From Campylobacter majalis (GTDB lineage: Bacteria > Campylobacterota > Campylobacteria > Campylobacterales > Campylobacteraceae), in contig NZ_CAJHOF010000007.1 in assembly GCF_905120465.1 (NCBI RefSeq), positions 51,794 to 115,793 on the forward strand: 64,000 bases of DNA. Direction: 5' to 3'. The notes under the pieces are model-generated. The model was not told the origin of the DNA, searched no databases, and saw only the letters and a list, made by a program, of their open reading frames with translations. This document shows positions 46,758 to 59,025 of this stretch, in pieces (position 1 is the first letter of the stretch; every line of letters begins with the position of its first letter). Position numbers and translations under genes: made by a program.

Positions 46758-47456
46758 TTATTTACCTCTTCTTGGTCTGCGTGATTTTTTAGGTGCATCT
46801 TCTTCTGTTTTTTCCGGCTGAACACCTTTTTGAAGTACTTCGCCTTTAAAAATCCATACTTTAATGCCTATGTTTCCATAAGTCGTATGTGCTTCTGCCA
46901 CACCATAATCAATCTTTGCTCTAAGTGTATGCAGTGGCACACGTCCTTCTAGATACCATTCAGTTCTTGCCATCTCAGCACCACCTAAACGACCAGCAAC
47001 TGAAATTTTAATACCCTTAGCACCTGCTTTTTGTGCACCTTGGATAACTTTTTTCATCGCACGGCGGAAAGCAACACGACGCTCAAGCTGCATAGCTACG
47101 TTTTCAGCGGCTAGTTGAGCTGAAGCCTGTGCTTTTCTCTCTTCTTTGATGTTGATATTTACATCTTTACCAACAAGCTTTGAAACTTCATTTTTAAGAA
47201 TTTCAACATCTGAGCCTTTTTTACCAATGATAATACCTGGTCTTGCAGCTACTACTGTAACACGAAGCTTCTTGGCTGTTCTTTCTATTAGAATTTGACT
47301 AATTCCAGCATAGTAAAGCTTTTTCTTTAAAAATGCACGAATTTTATAATCTTCGCCAATGTTTTGAGCTAGTGTATCCTTTGAAGGAAACCATCTAGAC
47401 TCCCAGTTGCGGTTAATGCCTAGTCTAAGACCTATTGGATTTACTTTTTGTCCCAT
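46758..47456 (-). CDS. rpsC: 30S ribosomal protein S3
   Basis: S3 forms part of the mRNA entry pore. The 232-residue protein has the N-terminal KH domain ([19 protein letters not shown]) and the C-terminal domain with [14 protein letters not shown] and [15 protein letters not shown]. It ends in a charged tail ([18 protein letters not shown]). It is 1 bp from rplV. Confidence 0.98.
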   Translation of the reverse strand: MGQKVNPIGLRLGINRNWESRWFPSKDTLAQNIGEDYKIRAFLKKKLYYAGISQILIERTAKKLRVTVVAARPGIIIGKKGSDVEILKNEVSKLVGKDVNINIKEERKAQASAQLAAENVAMQLERRVAFRRAMKKVIQGAQKAGAKGIKISVAGRLGGAEMARTEWYLEGRVPLHTLRAKIDYGVAEAHTTYGNIGIKVWIFKGEVLQKGVQPEKTEEDAPKKSRRPRRGK

Positions 47457-47457
47457 A

Positions 47458-47790
47458 TTACGCTTCCTTCTTTTCAGCTTTAGATACTTCTACCATGATG
47501 TGAGAAGTTGGTTTGCGAATTCTACTCGCTGTTCCTCTTGCTCTTGGGCGAAATCTCTTTAATACAGGGCCTGCATCCACACGGCAACTACTTACTACAA
47601 CTTCTTCAGGCTCAAATCCGCCATTTGCAACAGCTGAGCTGATAGCGTTAGCGATAAATTTTGCACCACGGTTTGGCATAAACTGCAAACTAGCAAGTGC
47701 AAGCTCGGCATTCATACCCTGAATCTCACGAGCTATAAGTCTGGCTTTTGTAGGTGAAAGTCTTACAAATTTTATAATTGATTTACTCAT
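47458..47790 (-). CDS. rplV: 50S ribosomal protein L22
   Basis: L22 lines the exit tunnel; its beta-hairpin tip affects macrolide action. The 110-residue protein shows [18 protein letters not shown] and the hairpin region [28 protein letters not shown] see no obvious insertion in the hairpin tip. It lies 10 bp after rpsS. Confidence 0.97.
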   Translation of the reverse strand: MSKSIIKFVRLSPTKARLIAREIQGMNAELALASLQFMPNRGAKFIANAISSAVANGGFEPEEVVVSSCRVDAGPVLKRFRPRARGTASRIRKPTSHIMVEVSKAEKKEA

Positions 47791-47800
47791 TACCTACCCC

Positions 47801-48082
47801 TTACTTGCCGATTTTTTTCTGCACTGAGCCTTTGTGACCCTTAAATGTGCGTGTTGGAGCAAATTCGCCAAGTTTATAACCGATGTGATTTTCTGTAACA
47901 TACACAGGTATAAAGCTCTTGCCATTATGAACGTTAAATGTTAGTCCTATCATCTCAGGCACGATTGTGCTTCGTCTTGACCAAGTTTTGATAGGTTTGT
48001 TGTCGTTTGCCTTTTTAGCGGCATCAACTTTTTTCATTACATGATCATCTACGAAAGGACCTTTTTTGAGTGATCTAGCCAT
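47801..48082 (-). CDS. rpsS: 30S ribosomal protein S19
   Basis: S19 sits in the head of the 30S subunit with S13. The 93-residue sequence is canonical: [33 protein letters not shown], and [29 protein letters not shown]. It follows rplB by 2 bp. Confidence 0.98.
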   Translation of the reverse strand: MARSLKKGPFVDDHVMKKVDAAKKANDNKPIKTWSRRSTIVPEMIGLTFNVHNGKSFIPVYVTENHIGYKLGEFAPTRTFKGHKGSVQKKIGK

Positions 48083-48084
48083 CT

Positions 48085-48918
48085 CTATTTTCCTTTCCTT
48101 CTTGAAATTATAAGCTTATCGCTTGCTTTTTTACGGCGAGTCTTAGCACCCTTAGTTGGTTTACCCCATGGAGTAACTGGATGACGACCTGAGTTTTTCT
48201 TGCCCTCACCACCACCGTGTGGGTGATCTACTGGGTTCATCGCAGAACCACGTGTTTGTGGGCGGATACCGCGGTGGCGGTTACGACCAGCTTTACCGAT
48301 AGTTACGTTTGCCCAATCTTCGTTGCCTACAACGCCGATAGTAGCCATACATTCAGCCAAAATTTGTCTCATCTCTCCTGATGGCATACGAACGATTACA
48401 TATTTATCTTCTTTACCCATTAGCTGAGCATAACCACCAGCTGAACGAGCTATTTGAGCACCTTTGCCAGGTTTTAGCTCTATGTTATGCACGATGGTAC
48501 CCACTGGGATATAGCGCAACTTCATAGCATTTCCCGGCTTAATATCAAGTGAGCTATTTTCAGCAGATGCGATAACATCACCTACATTTAAACCACTTGG
48601 CTTAATGATATATCTTTTTTCGCCATCTTTATATGAAATTAATGCGATACGGCAGTTTCTGTTTGGATCATACTCAATCGCTTCAACCTTACCTTCAACG
48701 TCAAATTTGCGACGCTTAAAGTCGATGATACGATATAATTTTTTTGCACCTGCTTCTTTATGGCGAGATGTAATGCGACCGTTGTTATTTCTACCGCCAG
48801 TTGCTGGAAGTTTAACAAGAAGGCTTCTTACACTTGGCTTAGCTGTGATATCTTCTGAACTTAGTCCAGTCATATATCTACGGCTAGGGGTATATGGTTT
48901 ATATGATTTTATCGCCAT
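48085..48918 (-). CDS. rplB: 50S ribosomal protein L2
   Basis: L2 is needed for subunit joining and peptidyl-transferase structure. The 277-residue protein has [34 protein letters not shown], and the C-terminal [11 protein letters not shown] with the conserved histidine region and [12 protein letters not shown]. It is 1 bp from rplW and 2 bp from rpsS. Confidence 0.98.
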   Translation of the reverse strand: MAIKSYKPYTPSRRYMTGLSSEDITAKPSVRSLLVKLPATGGRNNNGRITSRHKEAGAKKLYRIIDFKRRKFDVEGKVEAIEYDPNRNCRIALISYKDGEKRYIIKPSGLNVGDVIASAENSSLDIKPGNAMKLRYIPVGTIVHNIELKPGKGAQIARSAGGYAQLMGKEDKYVIVRMPSGEMRQILAECMATIGVVGNEDWANVTIGKAGRNRHRGIRPQTRGSAMNPVDHPHGGGEGKKNSGRHPVTPWGKPTKGAKTRRKKASDKLIISRRKGK

Positions 48919-48919
48919 C

Positions 48920-49201
48920 TTATGCCTCCGTGTTCTCTAGGCTTACGCCCTCTGGTAGTTTTACGTAAAATTTCTTAAAATCATCTCTTACGCCAACTCT
49001 TCCTCTAAAACGCTTAACTTTGCCGTCCATTCTAAGAGAATTTATGCGAAGTGGCGTTATCCCAAAATACTCTTTTAAAACTTCTTTTAAGCCATTTTTA
49101 GTAACGCGTGGTGAAGTCTGGATAACTACAACACCTTGCTCTTGAAGGCCAAGAGTTTTTTCTGTATAAATAATTGTTTTGATATCAGTTATATCTGCCA
49201 T
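48920..49201 (-). CDS. rplW: 50S ribosomal protein L23
   Basis: L23 is the docking site for trigger factor and SRP at the tunnel exit. The 93-residue protein has [18 protein letters not shown], and the [33 protein letters not shown] segment. It lies between rplD (1 bp) and rplB (1 bp). Confidence 0.97.
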   Translation of the reverse strand: MADITDIKTIIYTEKTLGLQEQGVVVIQTSPRVTKNGLKEVLKEYFGITPLRINSLRMDGKVKRFRGRVGVRDDFKKFYVKLPEGVSLENTEA

Positions 49202-49202
49202 A

Positions 49203-49817
49203 TTAGCCCTCTTTTGTTAAGTTCGCAAGTGCTGCTTTTTCAGCAAGAACTGCACTGTAAGTCGCAACCAGATAAGCATTAACTTCACTAGCATCAACTA
49301 CATAGCAATTTGCTAAGTTTCTAAACGCAAGTAGTGTTTTATCATCAAGCAAATCTTTAACGATAAGCACATCTCTTACTTTTAAAGCCTCAACAATCTT
49401 AGCCGCATCCTTAGTCTTTCCGCTCTCAACTGAGATGCTATCAACCGCAAATAGTTTGCCGTTAGCAGCTTTTTCGTTTAGAGCAAATTCTAGTGCAAGC
49501 CTTTTTTGCTTTTTATTGACTTTTTGGAAGTAGTTTTTGTTGTTTGTTGGACCAAATGCTACTGCACCGCCTACCCATACGTTTGTTCTAGTTGAACCAG
49601 CACGAGCACCACCGCGACCTTTTTGTCTCCATGGCTTTTTACCACCACCGCTTACTTCTGAGCGACCCTTTGTATGGGCTGAGTTTGCACGCATACTTGC
49701 AAGGTAAGATTTTACATAAAGGTAAAGATTGTGCGGATTTACTTCTGCATAACTAGCAGGAAGCTCAAGCTCGCTAGCTTTTTCAAATTTATCGTTTAAT
49801 ACTAAAACTTTACTCAT
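49203..49817 (-). CDS. rplD: 50S ribosomal protein L4
   Basis: L4 is a tunnel protein and, in E. coli, the autogenous repressor of the S10 operon. The 204-residue protein has the extended loop [33 protein letters not shown] and [20 protein letters not shown]. Its start overlaps rplC by 4 bp. Whether it controls the structured leader before rpsJ is open. Confidence 0.97.
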   Translation of the reverse strand: MSKVLVLNDKFEKASELELPASYAEVNPHNLYLYVKSYLASMRANSAHTKGRSEVSGGGKKPWRQKGRGGARAGSTRTNVWVGGAVAFGPTNNKNYFQKVNKKQKRLALEFALNEKAANGKLFAVDSISVESGKTKDAAKIVEALKVRDVLIVKDLLDDKTLLAFRNLANCYVVDASEVNAYLVATYSAVLAEKAALANLTKEG

Positions 49818-50392
49818 TTTGCAATCCTTATTCTGCCCATTGCACCGTTATATCCTGGCACACAACCTTTTACAACAACGATACCATTTTCAGCGTCAAA
49901 GCTTATTAGTTCGTTTTTAACGGTTACTTTCTCATTTCCCATATGTCCTGCCATTTTCATACCAGGTTGTACGCGGCCTGGCCATTCGCAGTTACCGATT
50001 GAGCCGTGGCGTCTGTGAAAACGTGAACCGTGACTCTTTGGACCACCAGCAAATCCGTGTCTTTTAACAACACCCTGATAGCCTCTACCTTTTGAGTTAA
50101 AGCTAACTTTTAAAATTTTAGCTTCGCTTAGTGGGCTAACATCAAGTGCGCCTACTTCAGTATTTGCCACTGTTAAAGTTGCAAATTTGTTAAACTCGGC
50201 AGTTAGATTGTATTTTTTTTGCTGACCTGCGATAGCTTTGTTTGCTGCTTTTGTATCAGCATAAGCTACGATAGCACGCTTGTTTTCACCGATTTCGCAT
50301 ACTTTTGTATCAACAAGTCTTAGTAGTGTAACTGGCGTACTGTTATCAGAAACAGTTCTGCTCATGCCTATTTTTTCTACGATATATTCCAT
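49814..50392 (-). CDS. rplC: 50S ribosomal protein L3
   Basis: L3 is a primary assembly protein reaching the peptidyl-transferase centre. The 192-residue protein shows [56 protein letters not shown] in its central and tip region. It starts 11 bp after rpsJ. Confidence 0.97.
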   Translation of the reverse strand: MEYIVEKIGMSRTVSDNSTPVTLLRLVDTKVCEIGENKRAIVAYADTKAANKAIAGQQKKYNLTAEFNKFATLTVANTEVGALDVSPLSEAKILKVSFNSKGRGYQGVVKRHGFAGGPKSHGSRFHRRHGSIGNCEWPGRVQPGMKMAGHMGNEKVTVKNELISFDAENGIVVVKGCVPGYNGAMGRIRIAK

Positions 50393-50403
50393 ACTTGCAC
50401 CTC

Positions 50404-50712
50404 TTATTTCATTGCTCTAACTTCGACATTTACTTCAGGAGCAAGGTCAAGTTTTGTTAGGCTATCTACGGTTTCTGGAGTAGCTGCTACAATGTCAAGC
50501 ATTCTAGCGTGAATTCTCATCTCAAACTGCTCGCGTGAGTCTTTGTTGATGTGTGGAGACTTCAAGACTGTGTAGCGTTTGATCTTCGTAGGCATAGGCA
50601 CTGGTCCGCGGACGTCAGCACCAGTTCGTTTGACAGCTTCTACTATTGCTGCAACTGTGCGGTCTAGAACTCTGTGGTCATAAGCTTTAAGCTTAAGCCT
50701 GATTCTTTCCAT
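50404..50712 (-). CDS. rpsJ: 30S ribosomal protein S10
   Basis: S10 (NusE) belongs to the 30S head and to antitermination complexes. The 102-residue sequence is standard: [44 protein letters not shown] and [15 protein letters not shown]. It is the first gene of the S10 operon, with an AAAGGA site and a leader of about 130 nt before it. Confidence 0.98.
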   Translation of the reverse strand: MERIRLKLKAYDHRVLDRTVAAIVEAVKRTGADVRGPVPMPTKIKRYTVLKSPHINKDSREQFEMRIHARMLDIVAATPETVDSLTKLDLAPEVNVEVRAMK

Positions 50713-50851
50713 GATTTTTCCTTTAATAAAGAACTTGTCGCAACTCGCGACCTCTTTACATAGATGAATTTGCAGAGGATTGTTTTGGCTTTTTAGGGCT
50801 TGAAATCATGCAAACAGATGTTAAATCTTTCGTAAAGAGACCGCGATTATA
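50713..50851 (-). promoter_or_regulatory. S10 operon promoter and structured leader
   Basis: A consensus TATAAT lies on the minus strand at 50846-50851, with TTTTAG upstream of it. The leader of about 130 nt then contains CTCTTTAC (50832-50839), which can pair over about 70 nt with GTAAAGAG (50752-50759). It also has a small GTCGC/GCGAC hairpin (50737-50751) before the rpsJ ribosome site. The promoter is convincing; a control role for the structure is inference. Confidence 0.65.
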
Positions 50852-51378
50852 CTAAAATTTACTTAAGAAATCAAGAATTAGTATGTTTCTATATGAAATT
50901 TTATAAATTTATTTCCTTTTAAAAAGGAAAAGTTTTAAATTCTAAAAATGAAAATTTGGACTTGATTTAAGCCATAAAATTTTAAATTTAAAAATTTATC
51001 CAAAAATACTCAGCATATTTTATGTAAATACAATATAACTTAAAATCACTAAAAACTACCGCAAAAATTATTTACTTCACCAAGTTTTTACAAATTTTTT
51101 GACATTATTAACTAAAAAGCACACAAAAAGAATTAATATAAAAATAGCCTTATAACATTTTAGCTACATAAAAAATGATTTAAAAAGATACCACTAGCCT
51201 CACACAACAGCTGTTTTTAACTTTTATAAATAATTTATAGTTTCTTACTGATTTAAAAATAAAACTTAAAATTAGCTATTGTGTTAAAATTTCTAAATAA
51301 ATACAATGAAGTTAAATTTATTTTGTTACAGTATTAAATTTTTATTTAATTTTAAGTGGGGTGAGTGGGTAAAATACA
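50852..51378. other. Gene-free AT-rich stretch upstream of the S10 promoter
   Basis: AT-rich sequence with no gene. A short hairpin with CCTTTT/AAAAGG arms lies near 50911-50932. The right side leads into a possible decayed gene. Confidence 0.5.
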
Positions 51379-51852
51379 ATGTCAAATCCAAATAAGGAAA
51401 AACAATGACAGAGTATTTAAAAAAGGTATTTTAAGATCTGTCCTACTTTGCAAGAAGTTAAAAATTTATCCACAAAGTCCTGAAAAGATCGAAATTTACG
51501 CACAGGCGACTAGGTTATTTTTCATGCTTGGCAATAAGGCAACTTTTACTAAAAAGCCACTTGTGGTTGGTAAGCGTTTTGGTTGGTTTTTATTTTATGT
51601 ATCGCAAAAACTATAAAGCTATGATTATAAATTTTTGATTATAGTTTTTACATAGTTCTTGCTTTCTTTACAAACTTTTACTACGCAATGTATGCAAAAT
51701 ATAAAATTGTCTCAAATTTCAAAAAGACACTTTAATATGAAAATGATGAATTATTAATGCGGTAAAATGACACCAATAACTTAGCTATTTGGCTATACGT
51801 TGCCTTAATGGCGTTAATCGTTATTTTAAATTTTATAGAAAAAGCCACATAA
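51379..51852 (+). pseudogene. Possible decayed membrane-protein gene
   Basis: Coding-like pieces follow each other in shifting frames on the plus strand. A short start MSNPNKEKQ at 51379 is followed by a piece to 51616 containing KIYPQSPEKIEIYAQATRLF and FGWFLFYVSQKL. A hydrophobic piece at 51631-51735 (IVLAFFTNFYYAMYAKYKIV) comes next. The last piece, at 51769-51852, contains LAIWLYVALMALIVILNFIE and ends in TAA. The two late pieces look like membrane helices followed by basic residues, and share a frame broken by stops. This fits a degraded small membrane protein. I do not recognise the family and chance cannot be excluded. Confidence 0.35.
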
Positions 51853-51934
51853 CTGCAAAATTTGACTTAATAAATCTACTAAGCAAAATTCATCTACTTT
51901 TAGCCAAAATAGAAGTTAGAATTTATAGTGTAGT

Positions 51935-51956
51935 GAAAAGCCCCAAAAAAGGGGCT
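51935..51956 (-). terminator. Terminator of nifS-nifU
   Basis: Stem AGCCCC/GGGGCT with a six-base A/T loop (51939-51956) begins a few bases after the nifU stop and is followed on the minus strand by TTTTC. It is a short Rho-independent terminator. Confidence 0.7.
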
Positions 51957-51960
51957 AAAA

Positions 51961-52947
51961 TCATATAGGCATAACGCGAATATTTGGACTAAGTCCCTCT
52001 TGAAGGACATTTTCTATCGCAAAAAGTGTCCCAGTGCTACCACTCGCACATGAAGAACAAGCGCCAAGATAGCGTATATAAATGTCAGTATAGTTATCGT
52101 CATCTTTTCTAATATCTATAATCTCTAAATTGCCACCATCCATCATAAGCATTGGGCGAATTTGCTCATCTATAAGACTTTCTACCGCTTTTAACTTACC
52201 AACAACACTAAGTTCATCAAACGCAAGTGTATCGCCAAATCCCTTAGCATCGGCTTGTTTTTTAAGCTTTTCACTCTGCATTTCAGCTCTAGTATCTCTT
52301 AAAATATCCACTAAATAATACTCTTTTTCTTCGTGTCCACCAGGCTTGATACATGATTTACAAAATGCACCAGCTTTCGTATATGCCGTAATCTCTTCGA
52401 CTGTTTTTAAATCATTTAGGCGAATTACTTCTTTGATGGTTCCTAGGCTAACTCTTGCACATTCACATACGATTATCTCATCTTCAAAACTCGCAGCATC
52501 AACGCCCTTATAACTCGCAGCAGCAGCCTTTATAACATCATACGCCATTACTGAGCAGTGCATTTTTTGAGGTGGGACGGCTGGTTCATCAGGTGTGTCA
52601 CGCATAGCAAACTCAACATCTAAATTTGTTATCTTAACAGCGTCATCGACCTTTTTTCCTATACATAACTCAGCCATTGTGTCCGAACTAGCAATAGCAG
52701 TCCCACAACCAAAGCTTTTAAATTTTGCATTTATTATAGTATCTGTTTCTTCATCAACCAACCAATACAATCTCACCGCATCTCCACAGCTCTCAGCTCC
52801 AAAATCCGCTACTATAAGCTTTGCACCAGCCTCTTTTGCGTCATCTTCTGTTAGCTCTCCCATATGTCTTGGGTGATTCATTCTATCTTGAACTTTTTGT
52901 GAGTACTCATCCCAAATTGAGCCACTTATTAAATTATTTTTTGCCAT
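51961..52947 (-). CDS. nifU: Fe-S cluster scaffold protein NifU (full-length)
   Basis: NifU builds Fe-S clusters with sulfur from NifS. The 328-residue protein has all three parts. The IscU-like domain carries cluster cysteines Cys54, Cys81 and Cys131. The BFD-like [2Fe-2S] domain has Cys161, Cys163, Cys196 and Cys199. The C-terminal NifU domain has Cys297-x-x-Cys300 (GACSSC). Campylobacter and Helicobacter use this NIF-type system as their general housekeeping assembly machinery although they do not fix nitrogen. It lies 15 bp after nifS and ends in a terminator. Confidence 0.97.
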   Translation of the reverse strand: MAKNNLISGSIWDEYSQKVQDRMNHPRHMGELTEDDAKEAGAKLIVADFGAESCGDAVRLYWLVDEETDTIINAKFKSFGCGTAIASSDTMAELCIGKKVDDAVKITNLDVEFAMRDTPDEPAVPPQKMHCSVMAYDVIKAAAASYKGVDAASFEDEIIVCECARVSLGTIKEVIRLNDLKTVEEITAYTKAGAFCKSCIKPGGHEEKEYYLVDILRDTRAEMQSEKLKKQADAKGFGDTLAFDELSVVGKLKAVESLIDEQIRPMLMMDGGNLEIIDIRKDDDNYTDIYIRYLGACSSCASGSTGTLFAIENVLQEGLSPNIRVMPI

Positions 52948-52962
52948 TTTTTATCCTTTACT

Positions 52963-55095
<2,133 letters not shown>

Positions 55096-55803
55096 ATGAG
55101 TTTATACGATAGAAATTATCGTGCTTCTAGAGAAGAAGCATACGAGCAAAGCTACGCACAAACCAATCTAAGTGCATTTATTAAGCAGACTTACCAGCTT
55201 TTTGCAGCATCACTATTATCTGCAACTGCAGGTGCTTATGTCGGCATTTATGCCTTGGCTGTTACGCTTATACAAAATAAAATGCTATTTTGGGGTCTGG
55301 TAATAGTTGAGTTTGCTTTACTTTTTGGATTAATGGCAGCTAAACGCAAGGCTGGATTAAACCTAATCTTACTATTTGCATTTACTTTTATGAGTGGCTT
55401 AACACTTACTCCGTTACTTTATGCGATTCTTGGTATGCCAAGTGGTGCGTCGATAGTGGCACAGGCATTTACGCTTACAACGGTTGCATTTGGCGGACTT
55501 AGCATATTTGCCATGAATACAAAGCGTGATTTTACAACAATGAGTAAATTTTTGTTTATTACACTAATTGTTGTTGTCGTGGCTGCGATTATAAATATCT
55601 TTACGCAAAGCCCACTATTTCAACTAGCTATTGCTAGTGTATCGGCAATACTTTTTAGTGCATTTATACTTTACGATACGCAAAATATCATCCGTGGAAA
55701 CTACGAAACTCCAGTAGAGGGTGCGGTTGCACTTTATCTTGATTTTGTAAATCTTTTCACATCGTTGCTTCAAATTTTAGGAATTTTTGGAAGAGATGAT
55801 TAA
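55096..55803 (+). CDS. Bax inhibitor-1/YccA family membrane protein
   Basis: An inner-membrane protein of 235 residues with seven predicted membrane segments after a cytosolic N-terminus. Family features are LSATAGAYVGIY, LIFAFTFMSGLTLTPLLY-like sequence, GLSIFAMNTKRDFT and the late LFSAFILYDTQNIIRGNYETP. YccA-type members act on the FtsH protease and others leak calcium; the Campylobacter function is not known. A GGAG site precedes the ATG. The ThiD2-like gene begins inside its last codons. Confidence 0.92.
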   Translation: MSLYDRNYRASREEAYEQSYAQTNLSAFIKQTYQLFAASLLSATAGAYVGIYALAVTLIQNKMLFWGLVIVEFALLFGLMAAKRKAGLNLILLFAFTFMSGLTLTPLLYAILGMPSGASIVAQAFTLTTVAFGGLSIFAMNTKRDFTTMSKFLFITLIVVVVAAIINIFTQSPLFQLAIASVSAILFSAFILYDTQNIIRGNYETPVEGAVALYLDFVNLFTSLLQILGIFGRDD

Positions 55804-56200
55804 AAAGCGACTTTATAGAGTAATTGACGCTAATTTAAATAGATTAAAAGAGGGCTTAAGGGTCGTTGAAGATATTAAGCGATATGGCTTTGACGACAAA
55901 GCCCTTGCCTTAAAGATAAAAAACCTTCGTCACAAGGCAAAAATTAATCACGACGAATATATAAAATATCGCGATGTCACAAATGATGTATTAAAGCAAA
56001 GCATAAAAAGCGAACAAACAAGAGAAAATTTAGACGAAATAATAACTGCAAATTTAAAACGAGCCCAAGAAAGTTCGCGTGTTTTAGAAGAGTGTTTTAA
56101 GCTTATAGATACACAAATCTCTGAACTTTTTAAATCAATACGATATGAATTGTATGAAATAGAAGCACTCATTATAACCGATCAATCAATCAAGCAATGA
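55796..56200 (+). CDS. thiD2: Stand-alone ThiD2-like protein (HMP-phosphate kinase family)
   Basis: This 134-residue all-helical protein resembles the ThiD2 domain found N-terminal to ThiE in several bacteria, for which a monofunctional hydroxymethylpyrimidine-phosphate kinase role has been reported. It shows RLYRVIDANLNRLKEGLRVVEDI early and a related TANLKRAQESSRVLEEC at 84-100, an apparent internal duplication. Here it is not fused to ThiE. The start is the ATG at 55796 with GGAAGAG in front, overlapping the end of the YccA gene by 8 bp. No other thiamine gene is nearby. Function follows from family resemblance only. Confidence 0.7.
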   Translation: MIKKRLYRVIDANLNRLKEGLRVVEDIKRYGFDDKALALKIKNLRHKAKINHDEYIKYRDVTNDVLKQSIKSEQTRENLDEIITANLKRAQESSRVLEECFKLIDTQISELFKSIRYELYEIEALIITDQSIKQ

Positions 56201-56360
56201 TAAATTGTACTTATATCTTATCATCACTTTTACTACAATCCAATGATAAATTAGTATAGCTTATGCAACTATTTGCTTAAAAGTTGCAAATAATTTTAAT
56301 ATAAATTCAAAACTTTTTTAGTATAATCACGAGTTGATTAAAAATTTTAAAGGAATATTA

Positions 56361-56687
56361 GTGAGTTCAGTATTTTTGATTTTACAATTTGTCTTAGCAG
56401 TAATTATTACGATTGCTGTGCTTTTGCAAAAAAGTTCATCAATAGGACTAGGTGCATATAGTGGCAGTAATGAAAGTTTATTTGGTGCAAAAGGTCCAGC
56501 TGGATTTTTGGCAAAATTTACGTTTATCGTAGGGCTGCTGTTTGTTTTAAACACGCTAATGCTAGGATATTCATATAACAAAGAGATGAAAAAATCGCTA
56601 TTTGATGGTGTTGATACAAGCACTTTAATTGTTCCACAAAGCAATGAGATTAAAGCACCTATGGCACCAGAAGCACCAAAAGAATAA
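56361..56687 (+). CDS. secG: Preprotein translocase subunit SecG
   Basis: SecG is the small accessory subunit of SecYEG. The 108-residue protein starts at GTG 56361 ([22 protein letters not shown]) with AAAGGA upstream; a frame open to 56334 would add nine non-conserved residues. Two membrane helices (about 2-20 and 50-70) flank the conserved [26 protein letters not shown]. The tail is Pro/Ala-rich. It is followed 17 bp later by frr. Confidence 0.95.
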   Translation: MSSVFLILQFVLAVIITIAVLLQKSSSIGLGAYSGSNESLFGAKGPAGFLAKFTFIVGLLFVLNTLMLGYSYNKEMKKSLFDGVDTSTLIVPQSNEIKAPMAPEAPKE

Positions 56688-56704
56688 ATCACAAAAGGAT
56701 AAAG

Positions 56705-57262
56705 ATGTTAAATGAAATTTATCAAAAACAAAAAGACGGTTGTGAAAAGACTATCGCAGCACTTCGTCGTGATTTTGGCACACTTCGCACAGGCAAGGTA
56801 AATATCAATATACTTGATCATGTCACGGTTGATTATTATGGCACTCAAACTCCACTAAATCAAGTTGCAACTGTCCTTGCGACAGATGCCTCGACTATCA
56901 CGATCACGCCGTGGGAAAAGCCGATGATAAAAGTCATCAGCTCTGCTATTCAAGCTGCAAACATCGGTGTAAATCCAAACTCAGACGGCGAAGCTGTGAA
57001 GCTATTTTTCCCACCAATGACTAGTGAGCAACGACAAGAAAACGTAAAACACGCTAAAGCATTTGGCGAAAAGGCAAAAGTAAGCGTTAGAAATGTGCGA
57101 AAAGATGCCATGGATGATGTTAAAAAGCTGGAAAAAGATAAAGTCATAAGTGAAGATGAAAGCAAAAAAGCACAAGACGAAGTGCAAAAAATCACCGACA
57201 CTTACACTGCAAAAATAGACCAAACGGTAAAAGAAAAAGAAGCTGAGCTTCTAAAAGTATAA
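56705..57262 (+). CDS. frr: Ribosome recycling factor
   Basis: Frr splits post-termination ribosomes together with EF-G. The 185-residue protein has [33 protein letters not shown], and [29 protein letters not shown], with the conserved C-terminal helix ([17 protein letters not shown]). It sits between secG (17 bp) and a terminator, so secG-frr are one unit. Confidence 0.98.
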   Translation: MLNEIYQKQKDGCEKTIAALRRDFGTLRTGKVNINILDHVTVDYYGTQTPLNQVATVLATDASTITITPWEKPMIKVISSAIQAANIGVNPNSDGEAVKLFFPPMTSEQRQENVKHAKAFGEKAKVSVRNVRKDAMDDVKKLEKDKVISEDESKKAQDEVQKITDTYTAKIDQTVKEKEAELLKV

Positions 57263-57298
57263 ATTTTTGGCTAGAGTTTCTAGCCAAAAATTTGTTTT
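57261..57298 (+). terminator. Terminator after frr
   Basis: A perfect 15-bp stem (57261-57275 with 57279-57293, loop GTT) with a GC-rich GGCTAG core overlaps the frr stop and is followed by GTTTT. It is a strong Rho-independent terminator ending the secG-frr unit. Confidence 0.85.
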
Positions 57299-57393
57299 AA
57301 AATTTAAATTTTACAGCACACTCCCCAAAAAGCTCTGATAAATTCTCCCTTCAAATGTTATAATAACCAAAATCATATCTAAAAGGACGTAAG

Positions 57394-58983
57394 TTGAACC
57401 TATTTACCGAGTTTAAATCCAGTGCAAAGCACACCTTAAAAAACCATCCAGCTGAAACTATACTCATATTACTTGTTGGCCTTGCATATGCTTTTTTGCC
57501 ATATTATGCTTTATTTATGGTGCTTGTTGATATTTTGCCAAACTATGTCGGGCGATTCCTCAGATACGCATCAAACAGTGAGCTTTATTATAATTTGCCG
57601 ATATTTTTGGTGGCGATCTACTCGCTTCGTCGTTTTAAAGCCGCCTACATCACGGCGTTTTTTGGCTCGTTTGTAGCACTTTTTGCACTGCTTTATATAG
57701 GTTTAAGTAATACTCACTTTCTTGCCATAACCACCATCTCATTTATCTTGCTTTTAAGCGATGGTTTTTCAAGATCAAACGAAACCTTTGTCAAAATCGC
57801 TCTAAAAAAGTTATCAAATTTATCTATGGCACTTGCGACTGGTGCGATGATCTTGATAGTATTTGTTATCATTTTGGCAGGAATTCAGTATCTCTTTGAC
57901 ATAAATTTATTTATAAACCAAGCATATTTTATACTATTTTTATCTAGTGTTTGCTGGTTTTTTATGGTTTTTGAGGATGCGAATTTAAACTTAGAGTCGC
58001 CATTTTATGAAAAAATTTTTAACTTCTTACTTACCCCAGCACTCATCATCTACACCATAATCCTATACATTTATATCGCTAAAATCGCCATTTTCAGCGG
58101 CCTGCCACGTGGCGGAGTGGCTTATATCGTGCTTGTTTATCTTATTTTTGGCTTTGTATTTTTGATGATTTTTAGCGTTTTAAGCGAGAAAAAATGGCTG
58201 AAATTTTACGCAAATTTTAAGTTTTTAGCACTTGCTCCCATTGTTCTTTTGTGGGTGGGGATAGTTGAGAGAGTTAGCACTTACGGCTTTACGCCGGACA
58301 GGGTTTATCTGTGCGGGGTAGCTGGTTTGATGAGCGTGGTTTATGCTATGAATTTTGTAAAATTTTTAAGCTCTTACCGCCTTATTTCTGTGCTTTGTAT
58401 GAGTTTGCTGTGCGTGACATTTTTCATACTAGATACTAGATCGATCACGATAAACTCGCAAACAAAACGCCTTGAAGAGCTAGTGCATAAGCTAAATTTA
58501 AACAATCTAGACGCACTAAAATCTCTTAATCAAACACAGCTAAACGAGCTACAAGAGATGTCGTTTATATTTGATAGATATAACGCTGAGTTTAAGCCAA
58601 TGCCAGAGCTTTTAAAACATATAAGCGATATCAAAAATCCACGCGATATCTCTTTTGTTTTAGACCAGGAAAATTTTAGCGATGTGACCGCGTCTCGGAT
58701 AATTTTTAACAACCAGTACTACATTTGCAAGGACGAAAAAGAGTGTGAGATCGAGCTAAGTTTTGGCGATAAAACGGCAAAAGTAAATCTCTTTAATCAC
58801 GCCAAAAATGCCTTAGAAAAATATGACATTAACATGCAGCACTACGACGATATGAAAAGTGAAATTTTATTTTTGAGAAATGAAAAATACTCAGTCGTTT
58901 TTAAAGCATTTTATGTGGATTTGATAGACGATGAGATAAGTAAAATCCATGCCGTCACGCTGATGTTGCTAACTAGCGATTAA
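57394..58983 (+). CDS. DUF4153-like integral membrane protein
   Basis: A 529-residue protein with about 10-11 membrane segments up to residue 345, followed by a soluble C-terminal domain of about 180 residues. It contains LPRGGVAYIV at about 237-246 and VERVSTYGFTPDRVY at about 291-305, which are hallmarks of the DUF4153 family. The function of that family is not known. The start is TTG at 57394 with AGGACG before it. The gene lies between the frr terminator and pyrE (42 bp), possibly co-transcribed with pyrE. Confidence 0.75.
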   Translation: MNLFTEFKSSAKHTLKNHPAETILILLVGLAYAFLPYYALFMVLVDILPNYVGRFLRYASNSELYYNLPIFLVAIYSLRRFKAAYITAFFGSFVALFALLYIGLSNTHFLAITTISFILLLSDGFSRSNETFVKIALKKLSNLSMALATGAMILIVFVIILAGIQYLFDINLFINQAYFILFLSSVCWFFMVFEDANLNLESPFYEKIFNFLLTPALIIYTIILYIYIAKIAIFSGLPRGGVAYIVLVYLIFGFVFLMIFSVLSEKKWLKFYANFKFLALAPIVLLWVGIVERVSTYGFTPDRVYLCGVAGLMSVVYAMNFVKFLSSYRLISVLCMSLLCVTFFILDTRSITINSQTKRLEELVHKLNLNNLDALKSLNQTQLNELQEMSFIFDRYNAEFKPMPELLKHISDIKNPRDISFVLDQENFSDVTASRIIFNNQYYICKDEKECEIELSFGDKTAKVNLFNHAKNALEKYDINMQHYDDMKSEILFLRNEKYSVVFKAFYVDLIDDEISKIHAVTLMLLTSD

Positions 58984-59025
58984 GTCCAAATTTGCTAAAA
59001 TCGCACAAATTTTAAGGGAGCATAG

